Source of the DNA: Pseudomonas oryzicola
Lineage (GTDB): Bacteria > Pseudomonadota > Gammaproteobacteria > Pseudomonadales > Pseudomonadaceae
DNA length: 64,000 bases
Direction: 5' to 3'
Assembly: GCF_014269185.2 (NCBI RefSeq)
Contig: NZ_JABWRZ020000001.1
Coordinates: 2,877,001-2,941,000, forward strand
Shown here piece after piece: positions 45,150-54,346 of this stretch (position 1 is its first letter; the number at the start of each line of letters is the position of its first letter). The translations under genes and the position numbers were made by a program. The notes beneath the pieces were generated by a model that made no database searches, was not told where the DNA came from, and worked only from the letters and a program-made list of their open reading frames with translations.

Positions 45150-46282
45150 CCGTTCTCAGCACACTGGCCGGACTGGCTCAGGCTGACGACACCAATCCGT
45201 TCAGTTGCAACGATTTCCTGAACTTCAACGACAATCCGGCCCAGGCCCTGGACCAGCTCAATACCAGCAAGGAAACCCTGAGCTGGAACTGGTTCAACTG
45301 CCTGAACCAGCCTGCGCCGAATGGGCTTGACCGGGTCTGGGAAACCCTGAAGCCATCAGACCAGGTGTACCTGGCCGATGGTTCCAAACCCACGCCCTAC
45401 GGCACCCCCTTCATCCCTCCGAGCGAGGTGACGGACAAGGCCGCCAAGATCCCGGGGATGAACCTCAAGCGCGCCTTCCACAACCTCAACGCCACCCTGC
45501 AGGTCGATGGCCTGCCCCTGGAAATGGGCGGTTCGGTACCCGAATCGCAGCGTGGCAAACCGGTGCGCTTCCAGTTGCTGATGAGCGAGTCCACCTTCGA
45601 CTACATCGTCGACCAGGGCGTCTACAACATGAACGGCCAGGATGCCCTGACCAGCGACCTGTACTTCCCGGCCACCTCGTGGGAAGTGAAGGCCGGCTGG
45701 TTGTGGATCGGCAGCGACAGCGCCTACCAGGCGCAACTGGCGAATGACGGCTACTACATCGCCCAGGCCTACTACCAGAACAAGGACGGCAGCTACGAGG
45801 TCGGCTATGCCGCGCTTTCGGCCCTGCACGTGATCAACAAGCTGGTCGATGGCTGGGTCTGGACCACCTTCGAGAACGTCAACAACCCCAAATACACCGT
45901 GACCAACGCCATCCCGTCCCAGCCAATGACCAACAGCACCGGGCCGACCCCAGCTGCGGTACCGGTCAACGCCCAGTTCCAGGGCTGGTACAAGGATCTG
46001 TCGCGCTACGAGCTGATCGGCACCCAGCTGCAGACCAGCCCCAAGCTGCTGGCCAACTCCCAACTGGAATCGGCCTTCCAGAGCCAGTCCTCGTGCTTCG
46101 CCTGCCACGGCACGGCGGCCTATTCGAAGACCGACGGGTACTTCAATTTTGCCCAGGGTGGCGATGCCGGCCAGGGTGGCATCGTCTACCCGACCGAACC
46201 GGTGCCTGAGTCCGAGTTCAAGGGCTACAACAAACTGGATTTTGTCTGGTCGCTGAAGCGCGCCCAGTGGCAGCGTCCTTGA
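45128..46282 (+). CDS. Exported c-type-cytochrome-like protein of the ebo operon
   Basis: The 384-aa protein starts at ATG 45128, 22 bp inside eboF. It begins with a signal peptide (MRRAISITVLSTLAGLAQA). A single heme-binding motif CFACH lies at residues 323-327. The segment ALHVINKLVDGWVWTTFENV occurs in exported cytochrome-like oxidoreductase partners. The protein is presumably periplasmic and may shuttle electrons for oxidation of an exported metabolite. A related exported protein starts at 63344 beside the tyrosinase. Confidence 0.78.
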   Translation: MRRAISITVLSTLAGLAQADDTNPFSCNDFLNFNDNPAQALDQLNTSKETLSWNWFNCLNQPAPNGLDRVWETLKPSDQVYLADGSKPTPYGTPFIPPSEVTDKAAKIPGMNLKRAFHNLNATLQVDGLPLEMGGSVPESQRGKPVRFQLLMSESTFDYIVDQGVYNMNGQDALTSDLYFPATSWEVKAGWLWIGSDSAYQAQLANDGYYIAQAYYQNKDGSYEVGYAALSALHVINKLVDGWVWTTFENVNNPKYTVTNAIPSQPMTNSTGPTPAAVPVNAQFQGWYKDLSRYELIGTQLQTSPKLLANSQLESAFQSQSSCFACHGTAAYSKTDGYFNFAQGGDAGQGGIVYPTEPVPESEFKGYNKLDFVWSLKRAQWQRP

Positions 46283-46292
46283 GGAGCACGAC

Positions 46293-48686
46293 ATGAGCGT
46301 ATTGAATTTCCCCCGCATCTACATGAAAGGCCACATGTTCTGGAACCCGCCAACGGGTAACAACAACGATATGTTCCCGCTCTACGATGCGGTGAACATG
46401 GAGATGAACTGGCGCTTCCTCGAGCACTACAACATCAACAGGGACAATGCCGGCGACTTGCTGGCGAACTGGATGATCACACCCCGGGCACTGCACGAGG
46501 CGCCGGACTACGTCACCCAAGCCCCGCCCAACGCGCCGTCGCCGAGCAATCCCTACCCGGTGATGATGCCCGCCGAGTGGGACCTGTTCGGCGACAACGG
46601 CTGCGGCACGGTGACCTACAAGGAGACCACCTCCACCATCATCGGCGGCGAACTGCCCACCGGTGGCTACGTCGACAGCGACCCGCTGATCGCCCTGCCC
46701 TACAACCTGTACGGCAACCCGTTCGGCAGCACCAACCCGAGCCCGGCGCGCTTCGTCGACGTCAGCCCCTGGCAGAACACCTTCACCGCGCTGTACTTCG
46801 ACAGGCTGGTGCTGGGCAACGACACCTGCGGCCTGACCGCCAAGCGCGAATACCGCATGCTTGACCGCTTCCTCAACTTCAACTGGGGCGCCTTCGGCGG
46901 GCTGAACTACGTCACCACTACCTGGCAGACCTGCTTCCCGAAAGAAAACCTGAGCTGGGTGGTCGGCGATTCGGCACTGCTGAAGAACCTCCAGGCGCAG
47001 TTGGACCAGCCGGGTGTCCAGGGCCTGATGTTCCGTTTCTGCACCTACCTGACCTTCTACGACAAGAACGGCGTGTTCAACGACCAGCCGCCGATCAGTG
47101 CCAAATCCCAGAACCCGGTGGACATGGCCAGGGTCCAGGAGCTGTACCAGAAAGGCCTGAGCAATCCTGCGGACATCTTCTTCAACCCGGCCTACAGTTG
47201 CACCTCCGGTGTTCTCGGCCTGTGGCTCGACGGCGAGTACCCGACCGCTCCGGCCGGCGTGCGCCTGGTGCCCGATGTCGCGATTGCGGTGCCTGCGCAA
47301 TACAACCAGAGGCCCAAGACGGTACAGCTGGGTGTCGTCTCGGCGCAGGTTCACGGCAGCATCCTGTCGCTGGACCTGATGAATACCATCCCGTTCATCC
47401 CCGCCACACCGCAGGCGGGTCAGAATCCCGCTATTCCGACAGCGGAAAAACTCGACTTCGGCAGCTTCGACGTGGGCATCGATCAGGGCGGCACGTTCGT
47501 CCCGGTGACCCATTTCACCTATGCGGACTACCAGCAGAGCATGTTCGAGCAGCGCTCCGGCATCGTTGACCTGCTCCTCAGCCAGACCCAGCAGGCGCAA
47601 TTGACCAGCGGCGCACCGCTGGCGCTGCAACAGCAGGCGACCGGGATCAATGCTTCGAAGCAGGCGGTCTGGACCGCCGAAGTGATCCAGAGTGGCAGTT
47701 TCATCGACGTGGGCGAGACCAGGACCCTGCAGATCATGGTGCAGAAGAACGGCGTACCGGCGAAGAACACCAACCTGCTGGTGGCGGAATACAACAATCC
47801 CTATCTGCTGGGCACCTCCAGCTACTACCTGGGTTTCAGTAACAACCCGAACTTCACCCTGTTCAAGGACTTTCCGGCCAACCGGATGCTGAACAGCGAA
47901 GTCTTGCCGCAGTTCGTCGGTGCTGCCGAGGTGGATGCCGTGGCGACCGAGGGCGCGGGTCGCAAGCTGGTTGGCTTGCGCCGCGAAGCGACGAACGATG
48001 ACGGGACAGACGTGATGTACCAGGATTACAGGAAGACCCCGGCCGGAATTTCGCTGGGTGCTTGCCTGATCCTCGAGGGCGCCAAAGTGGAGACCCGCTA
48101 CCTGCAGGAACCGGCCAACGAACAGGTGATCTACAACTACGCGCAGATCACCACCGACGACGACGGTATCGCCAACGTGATCGTCACCGGCAAGCTCCCC
48201 GGCTTCCCGACCCTGCGCTTTTTCCCCAACGAGGATGGCCAGGCCGAAATCGCCTTCAGCTTCACGTACCTCGACGCCTATGTGGACTTCCTCGCCCCAC
48301 TGCGGGTGCTGCCGGCAGAACCCGACCTGCAACGGGAGTTCGTCGAGCAGTGGAATCAGGTGTACCAGAAGAGTGACTCCGGGCAGCTAATCTGGGACAG
48401 CTTCATCTACCCGAGGATCTTCGAACCCTATTACTACCTGTACCCAATCATGGGCAAGTACATGCCACTCAACGACCTGTCGCGCATCGAAGGCGCGGTG
48501 GACCAGTTGATCCGCCTGATCAGCAAGGCGTACCAGGAAGAAAGCACCGTGGCGATGCCGATCACTCGGGACATGCCGCAAAGCCGTCGTTCGGTGCTGG
48601 AGCTGTGGGCGCAAAAGCTGGTGCAACTGAAATATCCGCCGAAGCCGTTGAGCATGGACGACTACAACCATCTGAAGGTCAACTGA
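46293..48686 (+). CDS. Unknown 797-aa protein of the ebo-associated operon
   Basis: It follows the cytochrome-like gene by 10 bp with a GAGGAG leader. No signal peptide is seen. The N-terminus MSVLNFPRIYMKGHMFWNPP is distinctive and the protein looks beta-rich (VIYNYAQITTDDDGIANVIV). The C-terminal 150 residues are helical (YYYLYPIMGKYMPLNDLSRI). I do not recognise a family. A terminator follows at 48693. Proteins of similar composition accompany the tyrosinase cluster (61550), but homology cannot be confirmed by eye. Confidence 0.75.
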   Translation: MSVLNFPRIYMKGHMFWNPPTGNNNDMFPLYDAVNMEMNWRFLEHYNINRDNAGDLLANWMITPRALHEAPDYVTQAPPNAPSPSNPYPVMMPAEWDLFGDNGCGTVTYKETTSTIIGGELPTGGYVDSDPLIALPYNLYGNPFGSTNPSPARFVDVSPWQNTFTALYFDRLVLGNDTCGLTAKREYRMLDRFLNFNWGAFGGLNYVTTTWQTCFPKENLSWVVGDSALLKNLQAQLDQPGVQGLMFRFCTYLTFYDKNGVFNDQPPISAKSQNPVDMARVQELYQKGLSNPADIFFNPAYSCTSGVLGLWLDGEYPTAPAGVRLVPDVAIAVPAQYNQRPKTVQLGVVSAQVHGSILSLDLMNTIPFIPATPQAGQNPAIPTAEKLDFGSFDVGIDQGGTFVPVTHFTYADYQQSMFEQRSGIVDLLLSQTQQAQLTSGAPLALQQQATGINASKQAVWTAEVIQSGSFIDVGETRTLQIMVQKNGVPAKNTNLLVAEYNNPYLLGTSSYYLGFSNNPNFTLFKDFPANRMLNSEVLPQFVGAAEVDAVATEGAGRKLVGLRREATNDDGTDVMYQDYRKTPAGISLGACLILEGAKVETRYLQEPANEQVIYNYAQITTDDDGIANVIVTGKLPGFPTLRFFPNEDGQAEIAFSFTYLDAYVDFLAPLRVLPAEPDLQREFVEQWNQVYQKSDSGQLIWDSFIYPRIFEPYYYLYPIMGKYMPLNDLSRIEGAVDQLIRLISKAYQEESTVAMPITRDMPQSRRSVLELWAQKLVQLKYPPKPLSMDDYNHLKVN

Positions 48687-48692
48687 TGCAGG

Positions 48693-48726
48693 GCGCCGGG
48701 TGGCAGGGATGTCACCCGGCGCTTTT
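48693..48726 (+). terminator. Rho-independent terminator after the ebo-associated operon
   Basis: The stem GCGCCGGGTG / CACCCGGCGC with a 10-nt loop is followed by TTTT. It lies 7 bp past the stop of the 797-aa gene. Confidence 0.85.
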
Positions 48727-48774
48727 CATCGTTCAGTGAATACGTTTCAAGAAGCCGTGCAACAGGAAGGATCT

Positions 48775-49839
48775 ATGTCAACGACGCTCCATATCCCGCC
48801 CCAACCCCGCGAAACCCTGCGTCCCACCTCGATCATCGCCGAAGGCCTGCGCAACCCTCGCGGTGTCCATGCCGAGGCCGACGGCAGCCTGCTGCTGGTC
48901 GAAGCCGGCACTGGCCTGCCCGACGATCCGTTCAGCGGGCGCATCAGCCGTCTCCCTGCCGACCCGCACCACCCCGGCACCTATCTGCCGCGCGAAACCC
49001 TGGCCGAGGGTTTCCGGGCCATGAACATGCAGGCGCGCATGCTGCGCGACGAGATCATGGGCCTGTCGGACATCGCCTATGGCGACGGTCGCTGCCTGGT
49101 CAGTCAGACCGACTACGTCGCCGGCTCGAAACTCCTCGACCTGCATTTCAGCCCGCCCGAGCCGGTGTGTCACAGTCAGGGCAACCTCAATGCCTTGTGC
49201 TATCACCCCGGCCTGCGCAGCTGGCTGGCGGTCAAGCCTGATACCAACGAGCTGGTGGAGCTGCGCCCTGGCAAGGAGGAGCGGGTGCTGGCGCACCTGC
49301 CGAACCTGGAACAGGGCCAGGAGGCGGTACCGGTCACCCTGGTGTACGAGCCGACAACCACGGCGGTGCTGATCAGCCTGTTCTCCGGCGAGCTGCACAC
49401 TGATCCGGCGCGCAAGGGCATGGACTTCGCCGACAAGGCCGGCCAGGTGATTCGGCTCTGGCCCGACAGCGGGCGCACCGAGGTGCTGATCGACGGCCTG
49501 CAACTACCCACCGGCCTGGCCCTCGATGTACAAGGCAATGTACTGGTCCTGGAACTCTGCGCCAGCCTGCAGCAACCTCTGCCTCCCGCCTGGAACGGCG
49601 ACGCCCGGCATGGAGGCTTCACCCGCTTCAGTGGGCGCCTGCTGCATTGCGACCTGCACAGCGGCGCGGTGAGCGTACTGGCCCGCGAGCTGGATACCCC
49701 GTCGAACCTGTGCCTGGTACAAGGTGCGGTGCTGGTCAGCGAAGGCATGGGCCTGTCCGGCCGCCCCCTGCCTGCGCCGGAGGGTGAGGTGGTGCCACTG
49801 GATGGCCGGTTGCGTCGGGTCCAACTGCACGATCGGTAG
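48775..49839 (+). CDS. Beta-propeller protein, SMP-30/ScyD-ScyE-like
   Basis: The 354-aa protein starts at ATG 48775 after AGGAAGG. Repeats such as GLRNPRGVHAEADGSLLLVE and GLQLPTGLALDVQGNVLVLE are typical of NHL/SMP-30 six-bladed propellers and of the ScyD/ScyE group. No signal peptide is visible. The terminator before it means it has its own promoter, but its position beside an ebo cluster is suggestive because ScyD/E accompany scytonemin genes in cyanobacteria. Confidence 0.75.
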   Translation: MSTTLHIPPQPRETLRPTSIIAEGLRNPRGVHAEADGSLLLVEAGTGLPDDPFSGRISRLPADPHHPGTYLPRETLAEGFRAMNMQARMLRDEIMGLSDIAYGDGRCLVSQTDYVAGSKLLDLHFSPPEPVCHSQGNLNALCYHPGLRSWLAVKPDTNELVELRPGKEERVLAHLPNLEQGQEAVPVTLVYEPTTTAVLISLFSGELHTDPARKGMDFADKAGQVIRLWPDSGRTEVLIDGLQLPTGLALDVQGNVLVLELCASLQQPLPPAWNGDARHGGFTRFSGRLLHCDLHSGAVSVLARELDTPSNLCLVQGAVLVSEGMGLSGRPLPAPEGEVVPLDGRLRRVQLHDR

Positions 49840-49880
49840 TGCCGATGCCCTGTCGCCTCATCCAGGCCGGAAATGCTGCA

Positions 49881-50522
49881 CTACCAGCGCAACAAGCGAG
49901 GTCCGAGTAGCGCGCCCATGACGGTCGGCAGCAACATGCCAAGCAGATACCAGACGCCCCAGAATGGAATGCCCATCTCCGGGCAGTGCAGGCAGTACGC
50001 CAGGGTTGCGCTGGCTCCCGCCAACAGCCCGCCCGCCGCGCCGGCAATGCGCAGGCGGGTTGGCGCAAGGCCGCGCAGCGCCCAGAACACGCCGACGAAG
50101 GTCGGCACCGAGAGCAGCGCAATGTTCAGCGGGCAGGTGCGCCAGGTCTTGCCAAGGATCAGGCCGGCGCGGGCGTCGGCAGGTACTCCGGTCAGCTCTA
50201 CCGCTGCGCCGATCCAGACCAGCAGTACGGGCAGCGCCAGCAGCACCCAGGCCGCCCCACCCTTCACTCCCGGCCGCGCCAGGCGACTGTTCAGCCACAG
50301 GGCAACAAAGGCAAGGCTGCCGGGTAACGCAACCTTGGCCCAGAACAGCGGCGTGCGTGCGACCTCGCCCAGGTCAGGTCGCACACCGAAGATGGCCGCC
50401 ATCAGCAGCAGCGCGCCCAGAGCTCCGGCCACCAGGCCGATGGCGAAACGCTTGCCAGAGACGTGTCGGTCCACCGCGCCCTCACCGGCGCTCAGCAGGT
50501 CGATCAGTTCATTGGTGTTCAT
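49881..50522 (-). CDS. nrsF: NrsF (DUF1109) anti-sigma factor
   Basis: The 213-aa protein starts MNTNELIDLLSAGEGAVDRH (ATG 50520-50522). It has six hydrophobic segments and conserved cysteines late in the chain (YCLHCPEMGIPFW). DUF1109/NrsF membrane proteins hold sigma-F-type ECF factors inactive and respond to metals or redox. It overlaps the sigma gene by 14 bp. The upstream in-frame MGSRLL start is less likely. Confidence 0.9.
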   Translation of the reverse strand: MNTNELIDLLSAGEGAVDRHVSGKRFAIGLVAGALGALLLMAAIFGVRPDLGEVARTPLFWAKVALPGSLAFVALWLNSRLARPGVKGGAAWVLLALPVLLVWIGAAVELTGVPADARAGLILGKTWRTCPLNIALLSVPTFVGVFWALRGLAPTRLRIAGAAGGLLAGASATLAYCLHCPEMGIPFWGVWYLLGMLLPTVMGALLGPRLLRW

Positions 50523-51099
50523 CGCTTCGCAATCCTCGGATGATAGCCGCAAGAGCCTTGAGCCCACGGTGGATGCCGACCTTCACCGCCGAACTGGAAA
50601 GCCCGGTCAGACTGGCGGTTTGCTCCACCGAAAGACCCTCCAGCTTCACATGGACGATCGGCAGGCGCTGCTTGTCGGGTAGCTGCCGCAGCAGCTTGCC
50701 CAGATCACGGCTGGCCTGAGCGGGTTCACCCTCCTCGACGGCGAGCAGTTCGCCCTCGTCGTCCGCCAGCGGATAGTGCAGGGACTCCCGGCGCGCAAAG
50801 GCGCGGAAGTGGTCAGCCAGCTTGTAGCACGCGATAGCCTGCACCCAGGCAGTCAACGGCTGATCCGCGCGGTAGGTGTGGCGGGCATTGTGGACCGCGA
50901 GCAGCACTTCCTGCAGCAGGTCTTCGACCTCGCCGGGGCGCTGGCGCAGGCGCCGGCCCAGGAAAGCCCTCAGGTGCGAGCCAAGTTCAGTGAGGAATTC
51001 GCGGTACGCTCTGCCGTCACCGTCCATGCCACGCAGCAGCAACGCCTGCAGCTGAGCCTCACGCGCAATCAGCACTTCCTGGCTGGTAGTTCGTTGCAT
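50509..51099 (-). CDS. sigF: ECF sigma factor (SigF-type) paired with NrsF
   Basis: Region 2 contains EVEDLLQEVLLAVHNARHTY and ADQPLTAWVQAIACYKLADH. Region 4 contains QRLPIVHVKLEGLSVEQTAS and SAVKVGIHRGLKAL. Coordinates use the first ATG (196 aa). However, a sigma-F-type promoter (51087-51116) has its -10 box inside codons 3-5, so this start cannot be used from that promoter. The GTG at 51073-51075 (leaderless) or the ATG at 51025-51027 would then be the real start. Downstream nrsF is coupled by overlap. It probably controls the bufferin operon facing it. Confidence 0.9.
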   Translation of the reverse strand: MQRTTSQEVLIAREAQLQALLLRGMDGDGRAYREFLTELGSHLRAFLGRRLRQRPGEVEDLLQEVLLAVHNARHTYRADQPLTAWVQAIACYKLADHFRAFARRESLHYPLADDEGELLAVEEGEPAQASRDLGKLLRQLPDKQRLPIVHVKLEGLSVEQTASLTGLSSSAVKVGIHRGLKALAAIIRGLRSDEHQ

Positions 51100-51116
51100 C
51101 GGCCGTCCTGGTTACA
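51087..51116 (-). promoter_or_regulatory. Sigma-F-type autoregulatory promoter of sigF
   Basis: On the minus strand TGTAACC (51110-51116) and CGAACTA (51087-51093) are separated by exactly 16 nt, identical to the promoter at 51241. In Caulobacter, sigma-F targets have GTAACC-N16-CGAA. The -10 box lies within the first codons of the conventional sigF frame. Confidence 0.75.
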
Positions 51117-51240
51117 CCGCAGATGAATTTTCCCCGCTCTCGCCCCTGCCAACTGGCGTGCTGCTGACCAGCGGTAAAAGTAGGCTGTCGTTCAATACGC
51201 TAGCGCTGCACCAAAGAATTCTCAAAAAATTTTGTGCCGC

Positions 51241-51270
51241 TGTAACCGGATCGCTTCTCCTGGCGAACTA
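51241..51270 (+). promoter_or_regulatory. Sigma-F-type promoter of the bufferin operon
   Basis: TGTAACC (51241-51247), 16 nt, CGAACTA (51264-51270). It lies 58 bp before the bufA start and matches the sigF promoter in all 14 box positions and in spacing. Confidence 0.8.
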
Positions 51271-51327
51271 CTCATCGAGCCGCCGGAAAGTCTTCCGCGG
51301 CCCCTCACTCGAACGGGAGACCGCACC

Positions 51328-51615
51328 ATGAAAACTCTGACCATCGCCAGCGCCGCCCTTGCCCTTGTCGCCATCACCGGTAGCGCTCTGGCCGACGATA
51401 TGAACACCAAGGCCAGCAATGGCGCGGCCATGGAAAAGTGCTACGGTGTCGCGCTGGCCGGCAAGAACGACTGCAAAGCCGGTGCTGGGACCACCTGTGC
51501 GGGCAGTGCCAGGAAGGACTACGACGGCATGCACTGGAAGAACGTTCCTGCCGGGACCTGCACCACCATCAAGACGCCCAAGGGCATGGGCTCGCTGACC
51601 CCGAGCAAAGCCTGA
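51328..51615 (+). CDS. bufA1: BufA1-type bufferin precursor (DUF2282)
   Basis: The 95-aa precursor has a signal peptide cleaved after ALA22. Four cysteines (38, 49, 57, 78) stand in the DUF2282 pattern [24 protein letters not shown]. Bufferins are exported peptides whose cysteines are modified by a DUF692 enzyme to bind copper. Start ATG 51328 follows GGGAGA; a longer frame contains the promoter. The first gene of bufA1-B1-C1-doxX. Confidence 0.9.
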   Translation: MKTLTIASAALALVAITGSALADDMNTKASNGAAMEKCYGVALAGKNDCKAGAGTTCAGSARKDYDGMHWKNVPAGTCTTIKTPKGMGSLTPSKA

Positions 51616-51631
51616 GCCAAGGCCACCGGCC

Positions 51632-52465
51632 ATGAGCGCATTCCATCAACCGGGCGCCGGGCTGGGGCTGAGGGGCGAACATTATGCCCCGGCCCTCGCC
51701 TGCTCCGCTCAGGGGCTTTGGTTCGAAGTGCATCCGGAGAACTACATGGTCGGCGGCCCCCGCCTTGCCTGGCTGGAGCGGATCGCCGAGCGGCATCCGC
51801 TGTCGCTGCATGGGGTTTCGCTGTCCCTGGCGGCCGATGCCCCACCTGACGAGGCACACCTCCAGCGCTTGCGCGCGCTGGTCGAGCGCGTGCAACCGCC
51901 GCTGATTTCCGAGCACCTGGCGTGGTCGAGCTGGCGCGGCCAGTATCTCCCGGACCTGCTACCCTTCCCACGCAGCCATGCGGCCCTGGCGCGCATAACC
52001 GAGAACATCCAACGCACCCAGGAAGCTCTGGGCCGGCGCATCGCCATCGAGAACCCCAGCCATTACCTGCGCCTGCAGGGCCACGACTGGGATGAGATCG
52101 ACTTCCTCGCGGAACTGGCACTGCGCACTGGCTGTGGCCTGCTGCTGGACGTCAACAACGTGCACGTCAGTGCACACAACCTGGGCTTCGATGCCAAGCG
52201 CTATCTTGATCGCTTCCCGGCGGCGGCCATCCTCGAAATCCACCTGGCCGGATACAGTCACGACGGCGGCGGCGAGCTGCTGATCGACTCCCACGATGCA
52301 CCTGTCGCCGAAGCGGTCTGGGCGCTTTACGGGCACCTGATTCAACGTATCGGGCCTAGGCCGACATTGATCGAGCGCGACGACCATCTGCCAGCCTTCG
52401 ACGTCCTGCAGGCCGAGCGCGAGCGCGCCCAGGCGATCCTCAACCTGGCTCAGGTGAGCACATGA
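51632..52465 (+). CDS. bufB1: BufB1, DUF692 multinuclear iron oxidase-type enzyme
   Basis: The 277-aa TIM-barrel protein carries the expected metal ligands: [61 protein letters not shown] and [13 protein letters not shown] enzymes modify cysteines of the bufferin precursor, here BufA1. 16 bp after bufA1 and overlapping bufC1 by 4 bp. Confidence 0.92.
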   Translation: MSAFHQPGAGLGLRGEHYAPALACSAQGLWFEVHPENYMVGGPRLAWLERIAERHPLSLHGVSLSLAADAPPDEAHLQRLRALVERVQPPLISEHLAWSSWRGQYLPDLLPFPRSHAALARITENIQRTQEALGRRIAIENPSHYLRLQGHDWDEIDFLAELALRTGCGLLLDVNNVHVSAHNLGFDAKRYLDRFPAAAILEIHLAGYSHDGGGELLIDSHDAPVAEAVWALYGHLIQRIGPRPTLIERDDHLPAFDVLQAERERAQAILNLAQVST

Positions 52466-53217
52466 AAACCGCACTCGGTGCCTTCCAGGACGCCTTCGTC
52501 GACGCCCTCTACCAGCGCGCTGCCCCGGCACTGCAAAGCGTCACCGTGCAGGCAGCCTTCGAGGTGTATCGCAATACCGTGTTCAACAGCTGCGTCGATG
52601 CGCTGTGCGACAACTTCCCGACCATCGAACGCCTGGTCGGGACAGCCTGGCTTCGTGCAGCGGCCGCCATCCACGCCCGCGAGACGCCGCCCAGCGACGC
52701 CCGGCTGATTCTGTACGGGGAGGGTTTCGCAGACTTCCTCGAAGCGTTCGAACCCGCGCGGGAACTACCCTACCTTGGCCCCGTGGCGCGCCTGGACCGG
52801 CTGTGGACCGAGGCCTTCATCGCCCCTGCGCAAGCGCTGTTGGAACTCCCCAGCCTCGCCGGCATGACCACCTCCGACCTCGCCGCCTGCCACCTGGCAC
52901 CGCGCACCTGCGTGCGCTGGAGCTGGTTCAGCGGGCAACCGATCTACAGCATCTGGCGCTGCAACCGCGAAGCCCTGCCGATACCCGAGGAACTGCCCTG
53001 GCGAGGCGAGGGCGCATTGCTCGTCGGGCATGCCGAAGGCGTCACCTGGCATGCGCTGGAGGCTGGCGGCTGCGCCTTCCTGGACGCCTGCGCAGCCGGC
53101 AACGACCTGGACCGAGCCTCAGCCCTGGCGCTCGCTGCACAACCTGATCTCGACTTCCACGACCTGCTCGGCCACCTGCTCGGCGCCGGGGTGTTCCGTC
53201 CCATCAACGTCACCTGA
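52462..53217 (+). CDS. bufC1: BufC1, DUF2063 partner protein
   Basis: The 251-aa protein begins [20 protein letters not shown]. The N-terminal DUF2063 region includes [28 protein letters not shown]. These proteins form the RiPP-recognition partner of the DUF692 enzyme. It overlaps bufB1 by an ATGA-type junction. Confidence 0.9.
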   Translation: MKTALGAFQDAFVDALYQRAAPALQSVTVQAAFEVYRNTVFNSCVDALCDNFPTIERLVGTAWLRAAAAIHARETPPSDARLILYGEGFADFLEAFEPARELPYLGPVARLDRLWTEAFIAPAQALLELPSLAGMTTSDLAACHLAPRTCVRWSWFSGQPIYSIWRCNREALPIPEELPWRGEGALLVGHAEGVTWHALEAGGCAFLDACAAGNDLDRASALALAAQPDLDFHDLLGHLLGAGVFRPINVT

Positions 53218-53227
53218 GAAAGCCACC

Positions 53228-53695
53228 ATGGATATCGCCCGCACTCCCCTTCACCACAGCGGCCTGCGCCAGCGCTGGAATCGCCTGGCCGACATCTTGC
53301 AGCACCGGCTCGGCGACGCGTTTCTCTTCCTGGTGGCGCGATTCGGGATCGCCGCGACCTTCTTTCTCTCCGGGCGCACCAAGGTCGAGGGCCTCCTGAG
53401 CATCACCCCGAGCACCTACGAGTTGTTCCGCACCGAATACATGTTGCCGCTGCTGCCACCGCACATCGCCGCGCATCTGGCAACCTACGCGGAGCACTTC
53501 TTCCCGATGCTGCTGGTACTGGGCCTGTTCACTCGCCTGTCAGCCTTGGCGCTGCTGGGCATGACCACGGTGATCGAGGTGTTCGTCTACCCGGATGCCT
53601 GGCCCACCCATCTGGTCTGGGCGGGCCTGCTGCTGTTGCTGGTCGGTCGAGGGGCTGGAAGCTGGTCGCTGGACCGAGTGCTGGGCATTCGCTGA
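53228..53695 (+). CDS. DoxX-family membrane protein
   Basis: The 155-aa protein (ATG 53228) has four hydrophobic segments. [20 protein letters not shown] is the typical first DoxX helix. DoxX proteins frequently close DUF2282/DUF692 operons, where a redox or quinone role is suspected. It is 10 bp downstream of bufC1. Confidence 0.88.
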   Translation: MDIARTPLHHSGLRQRWNRLADILQHRLGDAFLFLVARFGIAATFFLSGRTKVEGLLSITPSTYELFRTEYMLPLLPPHIAAHLATYAEHFFPMLLVLGLFTRLSALALLGMTTVIEVFVYPDAWPTHLVWAGLLLLLVGRGAGSWSLDRVLGIR

Positions 53696-53751
53696 ATGCT
53701 TCGCCTGCAATGAATGGATGGCAACCAGGACGTGGCCATCGGCTATCAGCA

Positions 53752-54165
53752 CTAGAACTCCACTTTCCCCCGCCCTGCCTTGACGGTACTCCGCCTGGCT
53801 TTTCCTTCCAGGCGGCGGGTCTTCGAGCCGAGGGTTGGCTTGGTCGGGCGGCGTTTCTTCTCGGTCTTGCCGGCAGCGATGATCAACTCGGCAAGGCGCG
53901 CCAGTGCATCAGCACGGTTCTGCTCCTGGGTGCGGTACTGCTGCGCCTTGATGATCAACACGCCGTCGCCGGTGATGCGACTGTCACGCAGCGCCAGCAG
54001 CCGCTCCTTGTAGAATTCGGGCAACGATGAGGCCGGGATGTCGAAGCGCAGGTGCACGGCGCTGGACACCTTGTTGACATTCTGCCCACCCGCGCCTTGC
54101 GCGCGGATATATGTCAGTTCGATTTCGGCATCCGGCAGATGCACTTGGTTGGAGATGGTCAGCAT
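53752..54165 (-). CDS. arfB: ArfB, alternative ribosome-rescue peptidyl-tRNA hydrolase
   Basis: The 137-aa protein starts [20 protein letters not shown] (ATG 54163-54165). The catalytic GGQ is at residues 26-28 in [16 protein letters not shown]. The basic C-terminal tail ([20 protein letters not shown]) enters the mRNA channel of stalled ribosomes. Length matches ArfB/YaeJ. A longer in-frame start to 54276 is not family-like. Confidence 0.93.
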   Translation of the reverse strand: MLTISNQVHLPDAEIELTYIRAQGAGGQNVNKVSSAVHLRFDIPASSLPEFYKERLLALRDSRITGDGVLIIKAQQYRTQEQNRADALARLAELIIAAGKTEKKRRPTKPTLGSKTRRLEGKARRSTVKAGRGKVEF

Positions 54166-54346
54166 GGCATGGCCCTGGTAATTGCCCCCATTATCACCGC
54201 CCCCGCCGCGCTGCCATAGAACAACACAAAATTCTTTCACCTGATTTTCAGCGAAACGCGGAAAGACTTCCGCCACGAGCCTTGTTTTTCGGAAAACGCC
54301 CGACGACTAACCTGTCACTACTCCTAACCTGCAAGGTCACCGCCGC

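Noticed and set aside
46218..48332. Long open frame antisense to the 797-aa gene
   Set aside because: High GC third positions on the coding strand create long antisense frames; it has low-complexity composition and no ribosome site. The same applies to 42176-44083 and 43482-45146.
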